Made by a program: the position numbers and the translations under genes. The notes beneath the pieces were generated by a model that was not told the origin of the DNA, did not search any database, and worked only from the letters and a program-made list of their open reading frames with translations. Shown piece after piece: positions 11,869 to 23,108 of a stretch of DNA of 64,000 nt; position 1 is the first letter of the stretch; each line of letters opens with the position of its first letter. The stretch comes from Zeugodacus cucurbitae (lineage: Eukaryota; Arthropoda; Insecta; Diptera; Tephritidae): positions 20,314,501 through 20,378,500 of the forward strand of contig NC_071668.1 in NCBI RefSeq assembly GCF_028554725.1, given 5' to 3'.

Positions 11869-11945
11869 CCAAACATCACTAATTTGTGCGCGACCGCAAG
11901 TGGAGCGCTCGAGTATCCCTGGTCGTTCGCGTCGCAGCTGTATTC
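11869..11945 (-). CDS. Candidate isolated 77-bp coding exon of an unidentified gene
   Basis: A sharp GC-richer island in AT-rich DNA. On the minus strand it has a pyrimidine-rich acceptor ending CGCTAG and a perfect GTAAGTG donor. One frame gives exactly 25 codons after two leading bases, including 'RRERPGILERSTCGRAQ' and ending 'ISDVW' at phase 0; a second frame is also open, so the reading is not unique. I do not recognise the protein. No certain partner exons are seen nearby, so the host gene would have long introns and may overlap BicD antisense. It could instead be a conserved non-coding island. Confidence 0.4.
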
Positions 11946-12329
11946 CTAGCGAAAAGTAAAAAAATGAAAAGCAAAGAGCGTAAAACCTTTATTTAAATAA
12001 GTAATTTATAAAACGATAACTATGCTAAAGATATTATTTAATAATACAAAAACAAAAAAAAATAGAAATTTGTTGTAGACAAAATACCGTAATTGTATGA
12101 ATAATCAAATTAGTTAATAAATTGAAAAACCAAATAAAAATTTACAAAAAAAAAAAATAAAATACTACTACACAAATGCATAAAAGCTGTATAGTTTATA
12201 ACGTCCAAAATGAAGCGGTTATATTATAGGTTTTTTATTGGTTAACTATAAGTGTTTTATAGAAAGTGTGTGAGCGTCAAAGGTTTTAGTGTGGTACATA
12301 ACTGTAGTACTCATATTTCAACAATTTTG

Positions 12330-14530
12330 TTATTAAAAAGGCTTTGAAATTTGTTAGAGCTGACTATAGACTACGTCTGTTGTAGAAAAAATGTGTATAA
12401 CGGTTTTTGGTACATTTTGTAGAGTTGCCAATATAAGTATTTTTTACAAAATATAGAAAAAAAAATTGTCTTCCGAAAATTCTGCCGAAACTTTCAAAAT
12501 AACATCACACAGTTTTTCTTGGAGACTTCAACTTTTTGTATAACAGTTTTTGAACTTTTTGTAGAGTTGCCCATATAAGTATTTTCTACAAAATTTAGTA
12601 AAAAATTGTCAACCAAAAAATTTGCAAAACTTTGAAATTAACACAAAATTTTTTTGGAGACTTAAATTTTTTGTAGAGTTTTTTTAAGGAGAGTTTTTAT
12701 TTTTTAGACATTATCGATAAAAGTATTTTCTACAAAATGTGGAAAAAATTCTGACAACCGAAAATTTTGTAAAACTTTCAAAATAACACACAAACTTTTT
12801 TTGGAGACTTCCAGTTTTTTATAACAGTTTTTGAACTTTTTGTAGAGTTACCAATATTAGTATTTTCTATAACATTTAGAAAAAAATTGTCAATCTGCAA
12901 AACTTTCAAAATAATATCACAACAATTTTTTGGAGACTTACACTTTTTGTAGAATTTTTTTTAGAAAAAGTTTTTATTTTTCAGACTTGAACACAATTTA
13001 TCACAATTGTAATTACTATGGAGTATTTCCAAATGAAATCGTATACATACATATGTGCAGACTTGAGCTTTTTGGAGAGTATTTTTCTTAATTTTGCCGA
13101 GTTTACTTAAATATCGTATTTACATATTCCTAATTGTTTATTCATATTTATCAGAACAAAAATTTCTATTAATCATTACTGTGAAATATTTCCAAAATGA
13201 AAAACTTTCAAAATAGCATACCAAATTTTTTTTTTTTGGAGACTTCAACTTTTTTTAGAGATTTTTTTAGACTTTAACTATTTACCAGAACAAAAATTTA
13301 TATTTTCATTACTATGAAATATTTCCAAAATGAAAAACTTTCAAAATAACATACCAAATTTTTTTTTGGAGACTTCAACTTTTCGTAGAGTTTTTTTTTA
13401 GACTTTAACTATTTACCATATTTACTAGAACAAACATTTCTATTATTCATTACTACGAAATATTTCGACATGAAATTGTAAATGTGAGCTTTTTGGAGAG
13501 TTTTTTTTTAAATTGTTAATATTTTGTATTTGCTAATAATTACTGCAAACTTCTTTGAGATGTTTGACTTTGTTTAGCTAATTACTATTAAAATATGAGA
13601 AACTTAATTTTAAAAATTTTTGGAATTTTGTAGAGTTCCTGAAATGAAAATTTTACATATTTTAAGTTTTTCATTAATATTTAGTGTACATATATAGTGG
13701 AGATATTTTACTCCCAAATACTTCCAAACTAAATTTTTAGCAGTAAACTTCAGATTTTGGGAGAGTTTTTCAAGTTTTGTTTTCTGTTAATTGAACTTTG
13801 TTATGGAAAAATTTCATATTTTCTCATGCTAATAATTACAAATTTATTTCGAGCAAAAACTATATGTGTAGACTTGAGCTTTTTTGGAGAGTTTTCAACA
13901 AAATAATATAAAGATTATTCCAACGAAAAATAAAGATTTTTTAGGAGTTTTGTTTAAGTTTTGTACACTTAATTGAGCTTTGTAATTGAAAACTATTTTG
14001 ATCTCGTGCTTATTTACATGAATTAAAAATGTTTATTAAATAATTGCAAATGTATTTCGAGCAAAAACTATATGTGTAGACTTGAGCTTTTTGGAGAGTT
14101 TTTTTCAACGATACTTAAATTATACCATTTTAAGAAATTGGTTTAAAAATAAATGAGGTTGGATAGACGTCGAAAATGGTAGCTCTGTTAAACTATATGT
14201 GTAGAGTTGAGTTTTTTGGAGAGTTTTGATAAAAAGAATACTGAAATTAGGAAATTTTTAAGAAAATGGTTTAAGAATCGCAAATTGCAATTGCAGTAAA
14301 TTTCGAACAAAAACTGGATGTGTAGACTTGAGCTTTTTGGAGAGTTTTTAAAAAAAGAAAAAATACTGAAATTAAAAAAAAATAAAAAAAATGAGCGAGT
14401 TTGAAAAGACATTGTCTAAAATGTAGCTTTGTTAAATGATATGTGTCGATTTGAGTTTTTTGGAGAGTTTTTTGTTTGATTGCCACACACACACTTTCTA
14501 TAAGACACAATTTTTTCTGCACTTCACAAG
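12330..14530. repeat. Two interleaved families of diverged repeats ('GTAGAGTTGCCAATAT' and 'GACTTGAGCTTTTTGGAGAG')
   Basis: Between 12415 and 12980 the motif TTTTTGTAGAGTT(A/G)CC(A/C)ATAT recurs with TTGGAGACTT every 100-150 bp. From 13060 to 14475 the motif GTAGACTTGAGCTTTTTGGAGAGTTTTT recurs (near 13068, 13485, 13869, 14077, 14194, 14323 and 14447), often after AAAAACTATATGTG. Together they form a 2.2 kb diverged satellite-like block without genes. Frames at 14188-14522 are by-products. Confidence 0.65.
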
Positions 14531-15800
14531 CGCAAAGAGTAGCAAATTTATTTGCTTAAGTAATAATTACTAGTTTTTATGCAAAATATAACTTAATATT
14601 ACTATTTAAAAAAATTAAATGCCTAAAAGTATGCAACGCATTTTTAATCACTACAGTAGCGGCTAATTATTGACGGCCAACAATTTTATAACTATTGTAG
14701 TTGTTAGCAATTTTAAACTAAAACTTAAACTTATTACCTTCCACAAACAAATAAAGCCGTTCGTTCTCTACTTAACTTAACTTAACGTAACTTAACTTAA
14801 TAAAATAGCAACCAAAGCATGGCTTACAATTTACTTATTAATTGAATTATATTACATCTCAAATATAAATTGTAATTAGTAGCCAATTAATTTATAGTTA
14901 AAAGCCAATTTTATTGTTGTTTTTTTTTGAGAATTTTCTGTATTTTTTTTTTTTTTTAGATGATATTATTTATATATATTTATAATTTGGAAATATATAT
15001 GCCAACGTTAATATTTACATATACATTAAATCACCTGAATACATTTTCGTACTCATACCGAGCCATTCAATGCAATTACGTTGAAGTAAAACTCTTTAAA
15101 CTTTAAACGAACGAAAAAAAAGAAAAATTCGTTTTAAACTATATATATGTATGTGCTATATACTTATATACACATGAAATTGTGAAAAAATCGGTGTTTG
15201 ACTCTGTATACATACATATTATATATACATATATATATGTATTATTTTTGTTGTAAACCTTTGATGTTTGTAATACTTATATATGACACTCCCAGCATTT
15301 GTTGTTGGTATTTATATGTATATGTGAAATAATTTATGAAAATTAAAATTAATTTTCGAAAATGTAATTAATATAAAATTGAAAAAAAAGCCAAAATTGA
15401 CTTCCTTTAAAAAAATTAATGCATTTTCATATTAACTTTATTGTAATCTCCCTCCCCCCTCAAGTGTATAAAGTTGAAAATGTTTACAAAACTCGTGTAT
15501 AAATACATACATACATACATGCAGCCAACTTGAACAATTTAAAGCAGTAATAATGATTTTATTGTAAGTAAATTTTACCGTCCCTGTTTGAATTCGAAGA
15601 CACCGAGTACATTTTCAGTCCAAAACTCGGTGGGAAAATAAAAAAAAAAAATATTTATGGCAAAATATGAAAGTCGATGTGATAAGCTATCAAACACAAA
15701 GAAGAAGAAGCAGAAAAATACAAAATATTCATATTAATAAAAATACAACAACAACAACAAATATGTATATGCACTAACATATATATACACTATGCGAACT
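14531..15800. other. AT-rich sequence with one small coding-like island near 15583-15645
   Basis: Mostly A/T with ATAC and TATATG microsatellites (15499-15520). At 15583-15645 a GC-richer segment reads openly on both strands: minus ends in a TAA after 'VFEFKQGR', plus reads 'LFEFEDTEYIFSPK'. It also contains the inverted pair CACCGAG/CTCGGTG. Splice context is poor on both strands, so no gene is called. Confidence 0.35.
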
Positions 15801-16620
15801 AAACATTTGAGTAAATAAGAAAAAAATATTAAAATAAAAAAAAAATATTAAAAAATATAAAAAAATAAAAATAAATAAAATTATTAATAATAAATTATTA
15901 AAAAAAAAAATAATTATAAAAAATTAATAATTATTAAAAAAAATAATAATTATAAAAAATAAATAAAAGACATATTTTCATACTTGCATTAACGAGTATA
16001 CATACGTACATAGCATATGCATAAAAGTAAATAATATACATACATACATTGCATATTATTATGTAATATTGTTTTTAATGAGGAGTAAGGTGAAGAATTA
16101 TGGAACATATTATAGAATCTGGATATGCATGGAACATAGTATAAATAAAAAATAAAAGAAATACATATACATACATACATACATTATTAAATATAACTAA
16201 TCACAACAACAACTTCAACAAAATGAAATAAAATTATTAGTCATATGTGACACATTTCAAGGGACAGTTATGTATAAGAAAATTAAAATAAAAAAAAAAA
16301 AAATTAAAAAAAAATTAAAAATTAAAAAAAATATATATAAATAAAATAAAAAATTTAAATTAAAATAAAAAAATTACAGTAAAAAATAAAATAAAAACAA
16401 AAAAAAATTATTTATGAAAAATAAATAAATAATTAAAACAAAAAATTAGAATAAGAAAAATAAAATAACATAATAATTAAAAAAAAATTTGAAAAAAATA
16501 TGCATACAAATTTAAACGTACTTAACAAATTATGATTAGTTTTCATACCTAAAAATTAAAAAAAAAAATTAATTAAAAAAAATTAATAAAAATAAAACAT
16601 TAATTCAAACAAAATATTTG
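15801..16620. repeat. Low-complexity A-rich sequence and ATAC microsatellites
   Basis: Long runs of AAAATAAA, AATTAAAA and ATACATAC (for example 16160-16185). No gene or element boundary is visible. Confidence 0.7.
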
Positions 16621-17635
16621 CAACTTATGTAATAGCGACGTTTTAACGAAATTAGCAATTATCATGTGACAACAGCTGGTGTCATGAATATCAATTAATT
16701 ATACATAACAACAACAAATACATAAATGCATAATAAATAGTCGACCTTTGGGTACACAGGCATCACTCATAAGGCAACATTTTTGTTAAAATTAACATTA
16801 ACAAGATACATAAATACATACATACAGACGTAGATGCATGACAAGCAGTAAATGCATAATATTTAATACAAAATTATAATATTTATGTATGGTGGTAGAA
16901 GTATTTAAGTTATTATGCCAAAAAAGTAAAAAAAAAAACTTGATAAAATGGAATAAAAACAAAAAAGTATTGAAAATGGAATTTTGTTAATTAATTTTGG
17001 TTGTGGTTTTTCACATTTTGGTATAGGTGAAAAAGGCAGCATTTCCCTGATGAGCTGGTTTTTTTTGTCAAAAACTCTCTCGTCTACTTAACTACTAAGA
17101 TAATTTATTAATATGCTGTTAAAACAACACCCTCATTGATCCGACTCGGTAAAAAGCTCTACCTTTAGATCATCTCGATAACATTTCCTTACATCTTACC
17201 ATTAATAAAAGAAACATATTGTAACCAAGGCTGAGTCTAAGGCTGAGCTAAAACAATCCCCGCTAGGATCGATCAGAAGAGAGCTCAACTTACAATTCGA
17301 ATAAACAGATGGAAAAATTCAACCAAATGTAAAATTACTAAGTCAAAATATGATAAAACAAAAACTCGGGTCTTATTAAATAGGTCCAGGAAAATTATTT
17401 TCAGACTTCCAGAAAATCAGGTATAACAGACTCGGGTCCTGAGAAAGGCTAACAACTTAAATATTTAAAGAAGGTTTTATAACGGTACAACAGCGCCAAG
17501 TATATACTTTCCTAACCACCTATATCCAATATATTTAATTTCGACTCTTTGATAGGCATTATTATATAAATAGATATAACATTTGGTGGAGTAAGTTTGT
17601 TCAGCTTTAGTTTAATACCATATCATACCAAAGAT
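16621..17635. other. Non-coding AT-rich sequence
   Basis: I see no gene, RNA or bounded repeat here. Several short unique segments (for example 17215-17460) may be old transposon remnants but have no recognisable motif. Confidence 0.35.
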
Positions 17636-17637
17636 TA

Positions 17638-17835
17638 GGTTAGTTTAGGTTAGTTTAGGTTAGTCTGGTGGGCCAAGAGGCCCCGCTTAGATCAGTTATG
17701 GTCCTTAGCGCTAACAGATGGAGTCCCGTCACATATGCCCTGAGTAGCAGTCATCTGATAGGATGCCAGCGATTAACGCGAATTTTTAGAGATGATGAGG
17801 CCTCACTAATGATATCTCCAAAGCTTCTAGAACTT
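17638..17835 (-). mobile_element. Jockey/R1-type retrotransposon 3' end fragment
   Basis: On the minus strand this matches the end of the element at 498-1046: GAGGCCTCATCATC-like codons, the GGACTCCATCTG-type block and a final TAACCTAAACTAACC tail (plus strand 17638-17664). Only about 200 bp remain. Confidence 0.65.
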
Positions 17836-17839
17836 ACGA

Positions 17840-18806
17840 AGATCCATACTGCGTATATAATAATTTATTTGAACTATAGTTAAAATTGAAGTGAGTTAAA
17901 AATGATAATTTTCGTTTTTTTTTTTTAGTTTATTCCTTTAATCGTCGAAATACTACTCAAATTAAATTTTAGTGAAAGTCTGTTGTGCTTTCACTTTGGC
18001 CCCTTAAAGGTTCTCTTTACTTTTGGAAATAGGAAAAAAGTCATACGGATCCATATCTGACGAATATGAATGCCGCAGGATAGTAACAGTATTGTTTTTG
18101 ACCAAGAATTCAAGAACAAGCAACAAAGTGTGAGCTTTTAACAAACGAAAATCGCCCAACTGATAAAGATACGTCTACCCTTAGCGGCTGCTACAGACAA
18201 AATAATCAATTAATACAGCTGAACATTTTATCATATTTCAGGGGTATGTACATATATCACTATATTAAAAATTCCCGTTATTTTTGGAGCACACCTTATA
18301 TAGATTAATCAAATATTGCCAATTTCAGTTCCTATTATAGACTTTATTGTATAAATATCGGTGGAAATGTGCATAATTAAATCAGATAGTAAAGCTTAAT
18401 GTAAAAAAATAGATCAAATAGGTCCAGACCTTCATTGGTCCCATATAGCCAATATTATATCAGGTTACTCTGTAAGGCCGTTTCCCAAAAGGAAACACAC
18501 GTAGACTATAACAGTCCTTTGTGAAGGTATACATGGTTAGTATCAAGGAAATTTTAATGATATTAAGTGAAAACGTTTTGGTTAGCAATAATTAAAGATA
18601 GATGAAATCGGATCAGAAATTCTTTTTATACCTAAATATTTAATGAATATACAGATTTCCATTCGACAGCTTTAAGTAAAAATAAATATTTCGCATACTA
18701 CTCAAGAAAGCTCACAAAGAGTTTAGATTTTATAATTCATACTACTGTTATATATGTTGTACTCAAAAAGAAAAATGCGAAAATGGAACACAAAAATATT
18801 GGTTTT
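17840..18806. other. Non-coding sequence downstream of the galectin gene
   Basis: No gene. A short segment at about 18470-18560 (AGGAAACACACGTAGAC... CAGTCCTTTGTGAAGG) matches 30887-30960 beside a retroelement RNase H relic, so it is probably a fragment of that element's 3' end. Confidence 0.45.
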
Positions 18807-18811
18807 TTATT
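18806..18811 (-). terminator. Polyadenylation signal of the galectin gene
   Basis: AATAAA on the minus strand (TTTATT at 18806-18811), 136 bp past the stop codon at 18947. Confidence 0.5.
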
Positions 18812-18946
18812 TTCAATTCGCTAAAATAATGGCATTGCTTCTACAACTTTTCAGTGAGCCAACTAATCCAGTGCCTAAATATTTTTCATAATGGGTATGC
18901 TCCTTGATCCTTCAGTGCATTACTTTTGCACCTACTCTTTTTTGAA

Positions 18947-21145
18947 CTAAATCAACGACAATTTTTCGACACGCGCCAATAACGGCGAGTCACAATGGTA
19001 TTCCAGATTTTTGACCGCAAAATCGCCAACTTTATTAGTGAAACACTTCAAGGTTGAGATGGCAAAGGAGCGCACCGGATAATTGTAATAGGTAAAATAT
19101 TGGCCATTCACAGCAATGATAAAGGCCTTATCGCCGATGCCGAAAGCGATCTTGAAGAGTTTACCACGCTGAAAGGGAAATTCGCCATCGGTTTCCTCAT
19201 CGTCCAAAGAAAAACTGGAAATTGATCATCGGAAGAAGGTCTTAGACATTTTCAAAAATAAAAAAGAAATATTTTTTTTGTTTTTGAATATCAGATTTAC
19301 CTATTATCGGCACGCTCATAAGTACGCGACACAGTTGTGGTCTCAAAGTTGACATGAAACTTCAACACCACCCGTCCAGTGTCATTACACTGAAAACATA
19401 TGGAGAATGCTGAGTTCGATGGACCTTTGGCGATGCACTCCATGGCAACAACGGTACCTGGTATTATTAGAAATTATATTTTTTATGTTTATTTCAGCCT
19501 TTATAGATAAACCCATTTTCCCAACTCACCAACTTCGTATTTCTTCGGCACATCACTCTGAAATGCGATTTTCTCCGCGCAAATCAAGCTTCTCGGAAAG
19601 ACAAGTGGAAACAGCATGCGCTGATGGAATTGTGTAATTTTTTCAAAATCGCCATAAACCATTAGGAAATTTATTGGTTTCGGAAATTTCACGAACTCAA
19701 AGGCGCCATAGAGGTTGTCGTTTATGTAGATTTCGAAAGATTTCTGTAGAACGGCGATGCGGAAGGTGAAAGTTTGACCTGAAAGTGAGATTAATTTTCT
19801 TATCTATTGGGTAGATTTTATGAAAGCAGCTCTGTTCTTAATTTAATGAAACCCTAAAGGTAGGCAACGTTTTTATTTTTTTCGATAGCGAAGAACTTTC
19901 TACCTCAAAATTATTTAGGATATTTTTCTACCGCTACAAAAACAAGAAATTTATATTAAAACCGGTTTAAAAATACCAAATATACGATTTTTTTTGAGTT
20001 TTGCTAAATGCAACTATTGAATAACACCCTAAAGGTATGCTATATTTCATTTATTCGTCAAAAGAAAACTGTTTAACTGAAAATATTTGTTCTTTAATCA
20101 ATCAAAATTCGTCTAAACTTGCTATTCATGTATAAAATGAGTTCACTCAGACTCAGAAATAATTTTTGGACTTTTGATAAAATCACTTTTTTGACTTTAG
20201 CTGTTTTTCCTTTAAGCACATTTGATAAGTAGGTAATTTTTACATTATAAAAGACTTTCCAGGGAAGTCATAGCCCTCCTGATAGTTTACGAAGTTAATT
20301 ATTCCAAAATTTTATAGTAATGATTCCTGCTTGAGCGCATAGAATCGCCAAGTCGACTTAAGTTGTTTTATCAAATATTCACCGTGCTATTTTGTATACA
20401 GAGAAACCTCCCCCAACGGACTCTATTAGACGACACCTTCCTTGAGCGGACATTTTTTCATGCAAGTAAAATTTTTAGAACAAATGACCAACTCTTAGAC
20501 GGACACCTCTCATAGATGGACAAAAATCGCACGACGTGAGTGTCCAAGAGAGGTTTCACTGTATATGTATATTTATTTGCACTTACCAGGCACCAGTGGA
20601 TTTTTGGGTCCATCAGCTTTCCAATTCTTCGATATCTCCTCTTGCTGCCAACCCTCTCCCGGCATAAACATGCTACGTATGATTTGATTCTCTCTAAAAT
20701 TCGCTTCAATCTTCAAGTAAACCGTTTCACTTTCATTTTGACCCTTTATATTATCGGTGAGGTCCAAGCAGATTCTAAAATTGGACTCTTTTTAATGAAA
20801 ATTATAATTATCAAAAATTGATATTTACTTATTCGGATTCGGTTTCACTTTCCCGCTCACAATGAGCACATGCCCAAACGGCACATCCGTCAGCAATTTA
20901 CCCTTCCAAGTGTTCATTTCACTTTGACTGCCACAAAATGAATGATTCCAATCGGACTCTAACGACGACATGCAACCGTTATTAACTTGATACCGTTGCA
21001 ACTGACAACAGCCGCTAGCCACTGTGGTTGACAATAAAATTTATTTAAATTGAAATGGAATTCACCTGAGATTGATAATCGCTTTACGCGTAATTTATGT
21101 AACGGTATGCAAGAATTACTGTTACAATTTGCAGCATAAACGCGT
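18947..21145 (-). CDS. Two-domain (tandem-repeat) galectin, 334 residues
   Basis: Coding exons in transcript order: 20971-20829 (exon itself begins 21021), 20774-20587, 19778-19530, 19457-19301 and 19214-18947, all phase-consistent, 1005 nt including stop. A 5' UTR exon of about 70 bp precedes them, with a CTCAG/GTGAAT donor ending at 21066. There is no signal peptide, as usual for galectins. The first carbohydrate-recognition domain spans roughly residues 20-165 and the second 180-334. Galectins normally bind beta-galactosides through HxNPR, N and WxxE. Here domain one has E-A-N-F-R (71-75), W90 and E93/E94, so the His is lost. Domain two has H-V-N-F-E (228-232) and no clear W-E pair. 'GKLFKIAFG' and 'VNGQY' mark strands of the second domain. 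Sugar binding is therefore doubtful. The start is placed at the ATG in 20971-20969 because an upstream in-frame stop precedes any other ATG. Orthology to a specific fly galectin is not assigned. Confidence 0.85.
20399..20562. mobile_element. Palindromic MITE, pogo/Tigger-like termini, in a galectin intron
   Basis: Left end ACAGAGAAACCTCCCCCAACGGAC and right end GTCCAAGAGAGGTTTCACTGT are imperfect inverted repeats (GAAACCTC/GAGGTTTC core), bordered by TA on both sides. Internally GACGGACACCT and GAGCGGAC repeat. It has no coding capacity. The class assignment rests on the CAGTGAAACCTC-like terminus and TA target only. It lies in the intron between the second and third galectin coding exons. 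Confidence 0.6.
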
Positions 21146-21167
21146 GCCACTCACCGAACCGTAAGGA

Positions 21168-21175
21168 TTTATAAG
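21168..21175 (-). promoter_or_regulatory. TATA box of the galectin gene
   Basis: CTTATAAATCC on the minus strand at 21167-21177. It lies about 30 bp upstream of a plausible start site near 21140 and just ahead of the 5' UTR exon (about 21140-21066). Confidence 0.5.
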
Positions 21176-21177
21176 CC

Positions 21178-21535
21178 GAGTCGCTTAGTCGACGTTTGTT
21201 AGCCGAGTGAATTAAATGCGCAAACGATTTGTACTGAATGCCTATAAAAATGGAGTGACTGATGCGATTCGTTTGTGCTGTGTGAGTATATGATTGCTTG
21301 TTACGAATTTGTATGCAATTGTGTTTCGTGTCGCCGTCAAAAAACCTCTTTCCATCAACTATCAGGGACTAACAGTTGTACTTATTGTCCTCGTGTGTTC
21401 AGCAGTTTTTTGTTTGCTTGTTATTTATATTAAAATACAATAATTTCCCAGAGAACTCCTGCTGTCATACCGTTACACCTGTACCCCACACACACTTGCC
21501 AGTCTCATTCACAAAAGTTTGCTGCACGTGCATTT
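21178..21535. other. Galectin upstream region
   Basis: About 360 bp between the galectin promoter and the next transposon. No open frame with recognisable product. It may carry regulatory sites but none is identifiable by eye. Confidence 0.4.
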
Positions 21536-21537
21536 AT

Positions 21538-23108
21538 AAAGGGTGCTCTTTTAAAGAGATAGTTGTTATATAAGGTGAGTTATTATAAGGTGATCCATTT
21601 CGAGGTCATTCGAAAGAACACTCTTTGGCTTTTAATTTTTAAAGACTAGGTTAGGTTAAGTTAAGTGGCTGTCAAACAACGCACCTAGACCTTTGGAAGA
21701 CCCATTGTGATACCACTGGGACTGAAATTTCTCACACTATCGAGTTATCATTGAACCACCCTGTGGCACTGATAAAGTGAAAAAGTTCACACAATTTGAC
21801 ATGAGCAACTTCACCCACATTCTCGAGAAAACCGCGTCCAATAGTTGCGATTCTTTTCCTATACCTTGCATCCACAAAGAAGGTATGTAATCGTTTCTTC
21901 TTCTTCTTCTTGGCAACTTTTGCAGTAATCATTGAAAGGTATCCCCAATCTGCTAGCATGTCTCTCAATCAGATAGTGTCCCGTTAACACCCCTACAAGG
22001 GTTCTTGTTTCATTCCTCTTAAATTTTAATAAGCGACAAGACGGCTCTTATTCCACTCTGGCCACGTTGTCTGCTTACGGAGCAAGTCGTTACTTGTTTC
22101 CATTGTGATTCAGCCGTATCTACTTCATGTTTAACGATTAAATATTTGCAAGTTGCCAGAGGTATACAGATTCCCCCTTTATTGACCTCCAACTGCAGTG
22201 TGGTGTCCAATATGGCTAGTTCATCTCCCACACAGTTCCCAGGGATATCACTGTGTCCTGGGACCCATTGCAAGTGTATCGTGAAATATGACGTCATTGT
22301 CAATAACAAATCCAAGCATTCTTTCACTATCTTAGAAGGTATTCTATGAGACTTTAGTGATTTTGAAGCCGCTTGACTATCTGAGAATATGAATATCATC
22401 GCTAACACTCTTTTTGACTGAACGAGAAGGTTTTCTTTAATTTTAAAGACTAACTCTTTCAAAAGTTGGTCGCGACTATGTCTCAGATGGTCCATCATTT
22501 GAGTCTAATATTTGATGACTCGTTCGAGCACTTCTAATGGTAACTGGCGATGTTTTGCTCCAAGGCCTGAATCGAAGCGGGGGATTGTCCGCATAGACTT
22601 CAGATTTTACATATCCCCACAGGAAAAGTCTAACGATCTTGGTGTTCAATTGACCGACCCAAAATGATAAATTATCTGCTCATCGAAGGGTTCTCTCAAT
22701 GAATCCATTGATTGATGCGATGTGTGGGAAGTTTCGCCGTCTTGTTGAAACTAAATGTCGACGAGATCACGAGCTTTAATTTCAGACATCAAATAGAGGG
22801 TTATTATGACGCGATAACTTTCGCCTTTGACGGTTATGTTCTCACTATCTTTATTTTGGAAGAAATATGGACCGATGATTCCACGGGCCCACAAACCACA
22901 TCGAACCATTGTTTTTTCTGGATGAAATGGCAGCTCTTGAACCTCTTTAGGTTGCTCTTCGTCCCAATGCGCTTCATCGCTGAACAGATTTTGGATAGAT
23001 AACAATGGATCTTCTTGAAAAAGTACCCAAACTATTTACATTTTTATTATTTTTAATCTCTGTTGTACTCTAATAAAAGTCCTTTACCTCTAAAAATAAC
23101 ACCCTTTA
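21538..23108 (-). mobile_element. Mariner-family transposon, disrupted, with nested retroelement
   Basis: Terminal inverted repeats are visible: TAAAGGGTGCTCTTTTAAAGAG at 21538 and the inverse of TAAAGGGTGTTATTTTTAGAGG ending at 23108. Minus-strand transposase pieces include 'SDEAHWDEEQP', 'VRCGLWARGIIGPYFFQN' and, after the nested piece, the terminal codons near 21600. The frame is broken by shifts and stops. The mariner sequence stops near 22505 and resumes near 21640, where a Jockey-type fragment is inserted. Dead copy. Related sequence lies at 50773-51107 and 51233-51650. Confidence 0.7.
21645..22503 (-). mobile_element. Jockey/R1-type RNase H fragment nested in the mariner
   Basis: Minus-strand frame 22498-22019 contains 'IFSDSQAASKSL' and 'LQWVPGHSDIPGNCVGDELA', the classical RNase H blocks of Jockey-type pol. 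It continues with a frameshift into a cysteine region ('GYLSMITAKVAKKKKKKR') and 'NVGEVAHVKLCELFHFISA'. The 3' end near 21645 has TAACCTAACC-type units. A 5'-truncated dead insertion, younger than the mariner that contains it. Confidence 0.7.

Noticed and set aside
17045..17060. CTGATGAGC resembling a snoRNA box C
   Set aside because: No matching D box or guide structure could be found by eye.
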